NCBI GenBank assembly: GCA_013350335.1
Contig: CM023535.1
Coordinates: forward strand, 27,848,631-27,912,630
DNA: 64,000 bases
Origin: Chimonanthus salicifolius
Lineage: Eukaryota; Streptophyta; Magnoliopsida; Laurales; Calycanthaceae
Reading direction: 5' to 3'
The notes below the pieces were generated by a model. The model was not told where the DNA came from and ran no database searches. It saw only the letters and a program-made list of their open reading frames with translations. The position numbers were made by a program, and so were the translations under genes. Positions 61,001 to 64,000 of the stretch are shown here, piece by piece (the stretch's first letter is position 1; each line of letters begins with the position of its first letter).

Positions 61001-62835
61001 AATAACTTGCTAATTAGAAAAATAATTAAATAAATAAATAAATAAAATTGAAAGTGGGGTCCATGTATGCTCTGCATGTCCTACATCAGAATCTGTCTAT
61101 TCAAGGATCAAAGTATATCAGGAAATTGTCGTGAGTCTTATAGGCAATTGCTTTGGAACATTATGAGTCAATGTTTCCCTGTATTCATATTCTTCAATGC
61201 CTTTTGCTTTTCTGATAGTTTGTGAGCGTAGAGGATCCTATGCTTTTTTTGGTATATGTTTTTCTACTTGGTTTTTCTTCATTCCTTTTGAAGCAATTGC
61301 CCTTCATGGTCTCAGTCCAGGAGCTTCCTTTTTAGTGTCATTTATAGGGAAAATGGAACTGTGATATGTATCTATGTGATTCATTAAATTGGGAGTTTCT
61401 CTGGCGGGTTCTTTTCCTATTCTTACCAATTTTCTTGGTGGAATGTTGTGCTAAATTCCTGATGTTACTGACATCAGGAAAGGTTCACTACATTAAGGAC
61501 ATCACACTGTAGATATTGTTTAGCATGTTCATCAGGCTCCATTTGATATGTTTCTTAATATGAAATTATGAAATTCTGAACAATTGTACATATTTTCTCT
61601 TGTTACTCTTTGACGTGGATGATGCAATTTGGATACCTGTTTGCTTGATTCTTCCATTTCTTTTTCATTTCGCCTGAGGAGCCAGATGATATATTTTGCA
61701 TATCCATTCACATGATATTTCTCAACTACTTTTACAGTTTGATCAGTCAAAACTTAAATGTTCAGATGGGATATGGCATACTGGTTAAAGTGCACATGGG
61801 TGTGCACAAGGTGAAGCATCATGGATCATGCTGCCATGTGCTTTGCCAATCCTAGAGTGGCAAACACCAAGGCTGTGTCCTATTTTTAGTTTTTATCTTT
61901 GCTAGTTATTATGGATATTTTATGGTTTTAGATGAATAATATTGTATTTTGTTGATATTGCTTTCATAAATGCATTAAATAAAAATACATACATAATATG
62001 CAGACTTACATTCTCAAATTTCTGAAGGTCTATTTTTTTTTTTTTTGCTTGAAATGGTTATTGAAGGGCACAAGAAATGCAGACAGAGAAACTACATGAG
62101 GTTAGAAGGCTGAAAAGGAGAAAAGCAAAAACAAGAAAGCAACATATCATTAAAAAAGAAGAAGAAAGCAAGATCCGAAGGGGTCTCTGAAAATCTTAAC
62201 TGTTGCCAATACTCTCTTTCCAAGCTGGAATAAATCTCCCCTAGGACATCTGACAAGATTAGGATTGGAACTTGTGCCTAGGCATGTACCTCTTTGCTAA
62301 TCGGGTCTGCTTTGCATTTGGTCTAACCCCCAACCCGCACAAAAAAGAAAAAAAGGGGAAAAAAAACTGTTGCAGACACTTAAAGCGATATTTTTGAATT
62401 TTTCATTAGGTTATCTTTCCAAAAAGGAAAAAAAAAACACTATTTGTTGTTTTAGCTATTGAAAATTTATTGCCTGCCCTCTTCTCTAAGCAATGAACAT
62501 ATGTTCATGCAGTGGCTTGTTGAGTACTTTGCGGCATTGGTATCTATCTGCTTCATGATCCTGCTTGGCTTTGTTGATGACGTCCTTGATGTCCCCTGGA
62601 GAATGTGAGTTCTTGTAAGCAGCCTTTATAATTTTTAGATGTGCTTTAGGAGTCAATTAATTATATAAAGTGTTAATTATGGCTGCTCTTATATTCTGTT
62701 TTCAAATGTGAAACAGAAAGCTGATTTTGCCCTTTTTTGCGGCACTTCCCCTATTGATGGCTTATGCTGGACATACAACTATTATTATACCAAAGCCTCT
62801 TATTCCATATGTTGGTTCAGCAGTTTTGGATCTCG
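45696..62835 (+). CDS. ALG7: UDP-GlcNAc:dolichyl-P GlcNAc-1-P transferase, N-terminal half (4 exons)
   Basis: It transfers GlcNAc-1-phosphate from UDP-GlcNAc to dolichyl phosphate in the ER membrane, the first step of N-glycan precursor assembly and the target of tunicamycin. Join 45696-46069, 46251-46338, 62513-62604 and 62717-62835. All junctions are GT-AG and in frame, giving residues 1-224 plus one base. Residues 1-45 are a polar N-terminus. Membrane segments lie near 46-68, 80-104, 130-150, 158-176 and 187-203. Family motifs include [28 protein letters not shown], the catalytic Mg-binding DDVLD (176-180), and HTTIIIPKP. The family is about 400-430 residues, so roughly half is here. The next exon, expected to start at the GW..YK segment, is not in the window. 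Intron 2 is 16.2 kb and transposon-filled. Confidence 0.93.
46251..46338 (+). CDS. ALG7: ALG7 coding exon 2
   Basis: The acceptor TCCTTTTCAG is followed by [20 protein letters not shown] and YFNFTPDSN, residues 126-154, ending on a codon boundary before GTATGG. It encodes a membrane segment. Intron 1 (46070-46250) is 181 bp. Confidence 0.92.
48276..49366 (+). repeat. Gypsy 5' LTR
   Basis: Contains TATATAAGGC near 48392 as the likely TATA box and AATGAAATAAAAT near 48436. A CT-rich leader follows. The open frames on both strands at 48433-48882 are LTR sequence, repeated in the 3' LTR. Confidence 0.95.
49371..49383 (+). other. Gypsy primer-binding site
   Basis: TGGTATCAGTAGC, four bases after the LTR, matches the initiator-Met complement TGGTATCAGAGC with a one-base insertion. 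Confidence 0.85.
49659..54477 (+). pseudogene. Gypsy gag-pol with chromodomain, inactivated
   Basis: Domain order: gag (49659-50620), zinc knuckle [14 protein letters not shown] (50631-50672), protease LIVDSGSC (near 50937), reverse transcriptase with [10 protein letters not shown] (catalytic YFDD at 52011), RNase H (about 52440-52790, [12 protein letters not shown] and [10 protein letters not shown]), integrase zinc-binding part and core (53000-53640, with [13 protein letters not shown]), and chromodomain (54170-54330, YLVKWKHRP). In-frame stops are at 49704, 50109, 51021, 53115, 53427 and 54022. A frameshift lies near 53590-53630. A chromodomain fused after integrase defines the chromovirus branch; the clade is not resolved. 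Confidence 0.93.
54593..54604 (+). other. Gypsy polypurine tract
   Basis: AGATGGGGGAAT directly precedes the 3' LTR, the normal site for plus-strand priming. Confidence 0.8.
54605..55693 (+). repeat. Gypsy 3' LTR
   Basis: Nearly identical to 48276-49366 over its full length. The two-base length difference is explained by a gap in the TCTTCTCTCTTC tract. Confidence 0.95.
55828..56716 (+). mobile_element. Solo LTR related to the neighbouring gypsy family
   Basis: Starts TGATGCGGAGCAGCAG and ends TTGTCCTGCAGCA. It shares with the gypsy LTR the start, the GGCATTTAGGG block near the end and the leader layout (GAGGCTTGGCGTGAGGCC against GAGTTTGGCGTGAAGC). A perfect 5-bp duplication CTTTT flanks it (55823-55827 and 56717-56721). 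Length is 889 bp. It is a solo LTR formed by recombination of a complete insertion. Confidence 0.9.
56722..58741. other. No gene recognised (within ALG7 intron 2)
   Basis: Low-complexity and AT-rich sequence without a coding frame. A 30-bp direct duplication around TTATCTGTGCAGTAGTTGAT lies at about 58417-58465. Confidence 0.45.
58742..59850 (-). pseudogene. LINE (L1-type) ORF1 remnant
   Basis: Minus-strand pieces follow the order of plant LINE ORF1. First an RRM-like part near 59740-59640 ([20 protein letters not shown]). Then 59508-59014 with [20 protein letters not shown] and IPLLVWSK, typical of the DUF4283-like nucleic-acid-binding region. Last a basic tail with CGRCGRRK at 58987-58742. 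Frames are broken and no ORF2 is present. The antisense frames 58749-59021 and 59302-59680 are shadows. Confidence 0.55.
60050..61000 (-). mobile_element. LTR-like segment (uncertain)
   Basis: On the minus strand, a TATAAACATAG promoter-like box (near 60852) is followed by AATGAAATAAAG, a TC-rich tract and a leader-like stretch. This is the layout of a copia LTR end. TGTTAGGACTC at 60054 could be a terminus in the other orientation. Ends and target duplication could not be fixed. Confidence 0.3.
61001..62512. other. No gene recognised (end of ALG7 intron 2)
   Basis: T-rich intron-like sequence without a supported coding frame. GGCATACTGGTTAAAGTGC at 61771 looks weakly like a polymerase III A box but has no matching B box. 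Confidence 0.45.
62513..62604 (+). CDS. ALG7: ALG7 coding exon 3
   Basis: The acceptor TTCATGCAG leads to [20 protein letters not shown] and [10 protein letters not shown], residues 155-184 plus two bases, before GTGAGT. It carries the catalytic DDVLD motif. Intron 3 (62605-62716) is only 112 bp, in contrast to the 16.2-kb intron before this exon. Confidence 0.93.
62717..62835 (+). CDS. ALG7: ALG7 coding exon 4
   Basis: The acceptor GTGAAACAG completes codon 185. The exon reads [20 protein letters not shown], then [19 protein letters not shown], and ends one base into the next codon before GTAAGC. Intron 4 runs to the window edge and has a copia insertion at 63542. Confidence 0.93.
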
Positions 62836-63541
62836 GTAAGCAGTTGATGGTACTTAAAAGAGACAGTTACATTTATGTGATGGCAAAACATGAGTTGGTT
62901 GTTATTTGTGTATTTCTTCTTAACCACTGGAATTACTTCTTGTATGTTGATAAATGCTTAAGTTTATGATTTACTCTGTAGATTCTTCGATACTATGCAG
63001 TTATTCAACATTTTCAGACTTTCAAAAAAAAATACAATGTTTTCTCTGTTGAAGTTTGCTAAATTTTCTTGAGTAATGTATGAACAAGATAAGTTGGTAA
63101 GGGGGTTGATAATTTACCTTAGCCATCCGCCATATGATCATGTTTGAAGTCTATGTAATTAGCTGTTACAATCTTGGTGGATGAGAAACTAGGTAACATT
63201 GGTACATACTAAATATACCAAGCATGCACTATCTAGAAATATTAAATTTTGACTAGAGATAGAAGCATCATAGATAATGCACATACTTGGGTCTATGTGG
63301 CCATATTCATATTAGTCAAAGGTATGCCTTTGTTTTGCCTAGGCCCTCACTTAGGCTCTAAACTCATTTTGCACTACACCTAGCCCATTTTGTGCCTAGG
63401 TCCTAACCTTTTTTTTTTAATAGAAGCTTGGTTCTATAATAAGATTTTTTTTGCGGGGAAAGGGAGTGGTGGGGTGTGGGGGGGAGGGGGTGGGGGGAGT
63501 TTTTTTGTTATAGCTAGTAATTTTTTTTTTTTTTTTTGACA

Positions 63542-63804
63542 TGTTATTGTCGTGGGCCCCATTTCAGGACATTGACCCGACTAATCCTATTTTGGAAGGT
63601 CAACTGTATGGGTGTATGATTGAATGTAGATAAGGATTTGCTTAGTGTATTTCCTTTTTTGGCCATCTTAATTGGCTCCCATTTTCCTATTTATACTTGT
63701 ATCCACTAAGAGGAAAATACACAATATACTCAATAAAAAGAAGATCTCTTCTCCTTTTCTCCTTTATTCCTTTTTTATTCTTTTTCTCAGTATTAAATTC
63801 TACA
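63542..63804 (+). mobile_element. Copia-type LTR at right edge (5' LTR)
   Basis: A 263-bp LTR begins TGTTATTGTCGTGGGCC and ends AAATTCTACA, with the sequence TTCCTATTTATACTTGTATC as a likely TATA region. It is followed at once by a primer site. The short LTR and the TGGTATCA site immediately after it suit Ty1/copia. The element continues past the window, so its other LTR and target duplication cannot be seen. It lies in ALG7 intron 4. Confidence 0.78.
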
Positions 63805-63817
63805 TGGTATCAAAGCC
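63805..63817 (+). other. Copia primer-binding site
   Basis: TGGTATCAAAGCC follows the LTR without spacer and matches the initiator-Met complement TGGTATCAGAGCC with one change. The remaining 180 bp to the edge are the start of the interior, with no long frame yet. Confidence 0.85.
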
Positions 63818-64000
63818 AGGTTCCGATCCCGGGATTAGTCGGGTCAATTTGTCCTGAATTGGGTCCCTCAATATGCACCTGTCCGACCCATTTAGCTTGT
63901 ACCTCCCTCACCTTTCAAAGCCCAACAACTGCACCATCTAGCCCACCTTCACAATTTACAGCTGCCTTCAATCTTGATCATCACCTTGACCCTCCTACTG

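Larger units (their letters stand above)
46339..62512 (+). other. ALG7: ALG7 intron 2 (16.2 kb, transposon-filled)
   Basis: Bounded by the donor AAC/GTATGG and the acceptor TTCATGCAG. 46339-48275 is T-rich with no recognised feature. Then come a gypsy element (48276-55693), 134 bp of spacer, a solo LTR (55828-56716), 2 kb with nothing recognised, a LINE ORF1 remnant (58742-59850), an LTR-like segment (about 60050-61000) and 1.5 kb with nothing recognised. About 8.3 kb of clear LTR-element sequence lies in the intron. Confidence 0.88.

Noticed and set aside
61771..61870. SINE or tRNA-like A box
   Set aside because: No B box or poly(A) tail at the right distance could be found.
62727..62969. 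80-codon frame as an independent gene
   Set aside because: Its first part is ALG7 exon 4; the remainder reads through the donor at 62836 into intron.

Overview
This window is nuclear DNA of a flowering plant with a repeat-rich genome. The evidence is GT-AG introns, LTR retrotransposons primed by initiator-Met tRNA, a chromodomain gypsy element, plant-style L1 LINE remnants, hAT elements, and a host gene that reads as plant ALG7/GPT. No bacterial, organellar, rRNA, tRNA or CRISPR feature was found. The species cannot be named from the sequence alone.

The only convincing host gene is on the plus strand: UDP-GlcNAc:dolichyl-phosphate GlcNAc-1-phosphate transferase (ALG7/GPT, the first enzyme of N-glycan precursor assembly in the ER). 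Four coding exons (45696-46069, 46251-46338, 62513-62604, 62717-62835) join in frame to give residues 1-224 plus one base; the rest lies beyond the right edge. A likely leader intron (43727-45627) and a promoter region precede it. Coding intron 2 is 16.2 kb and holds a full-length but dead chromodomain gypsy element (48276-55693), a related solo LTR with a perfect target duplication (55828-56716) and a LINE ORF1 remnant. A copia element starts in intron 4 (63542 onward).

The left 43 kb is nested transposon sequence. A minus-strand copia element (about 7.6-23.6 kb) carries a TRIM element (8312-9162) and is split by a family-beta LTR (11886-22666). That LTR is itself split by a block of family-alpha and family-gamma LTRs plus a two-LTR element with almost no interior (17368-19403). 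From 25 to 41 kb lie more gamma and beta LTRs, an 11-bp minisatellite, a LINE tail and a hAT-like element (32399-39353) that contains a beta LTR, which contains a complete gamma LTR (36077-39083, TSD AATTA). A second hAT (41429-42933) lies just upstream of ALG7.

Three pieces of host genes appear as orphans: a possible last exon (7404-7508), a phytoene synthase fragment (30657-30821) and a (6-4) photolyase fragment inside the first hAT (32661-32780). The most unusual pattern is that several unrelated LTRs each carry a domain packed with reiterated, mostly palindromic 10-16 nt words, a different word in each element. In the gamma family these sit inside what looks like a conserved intron of the LTR.
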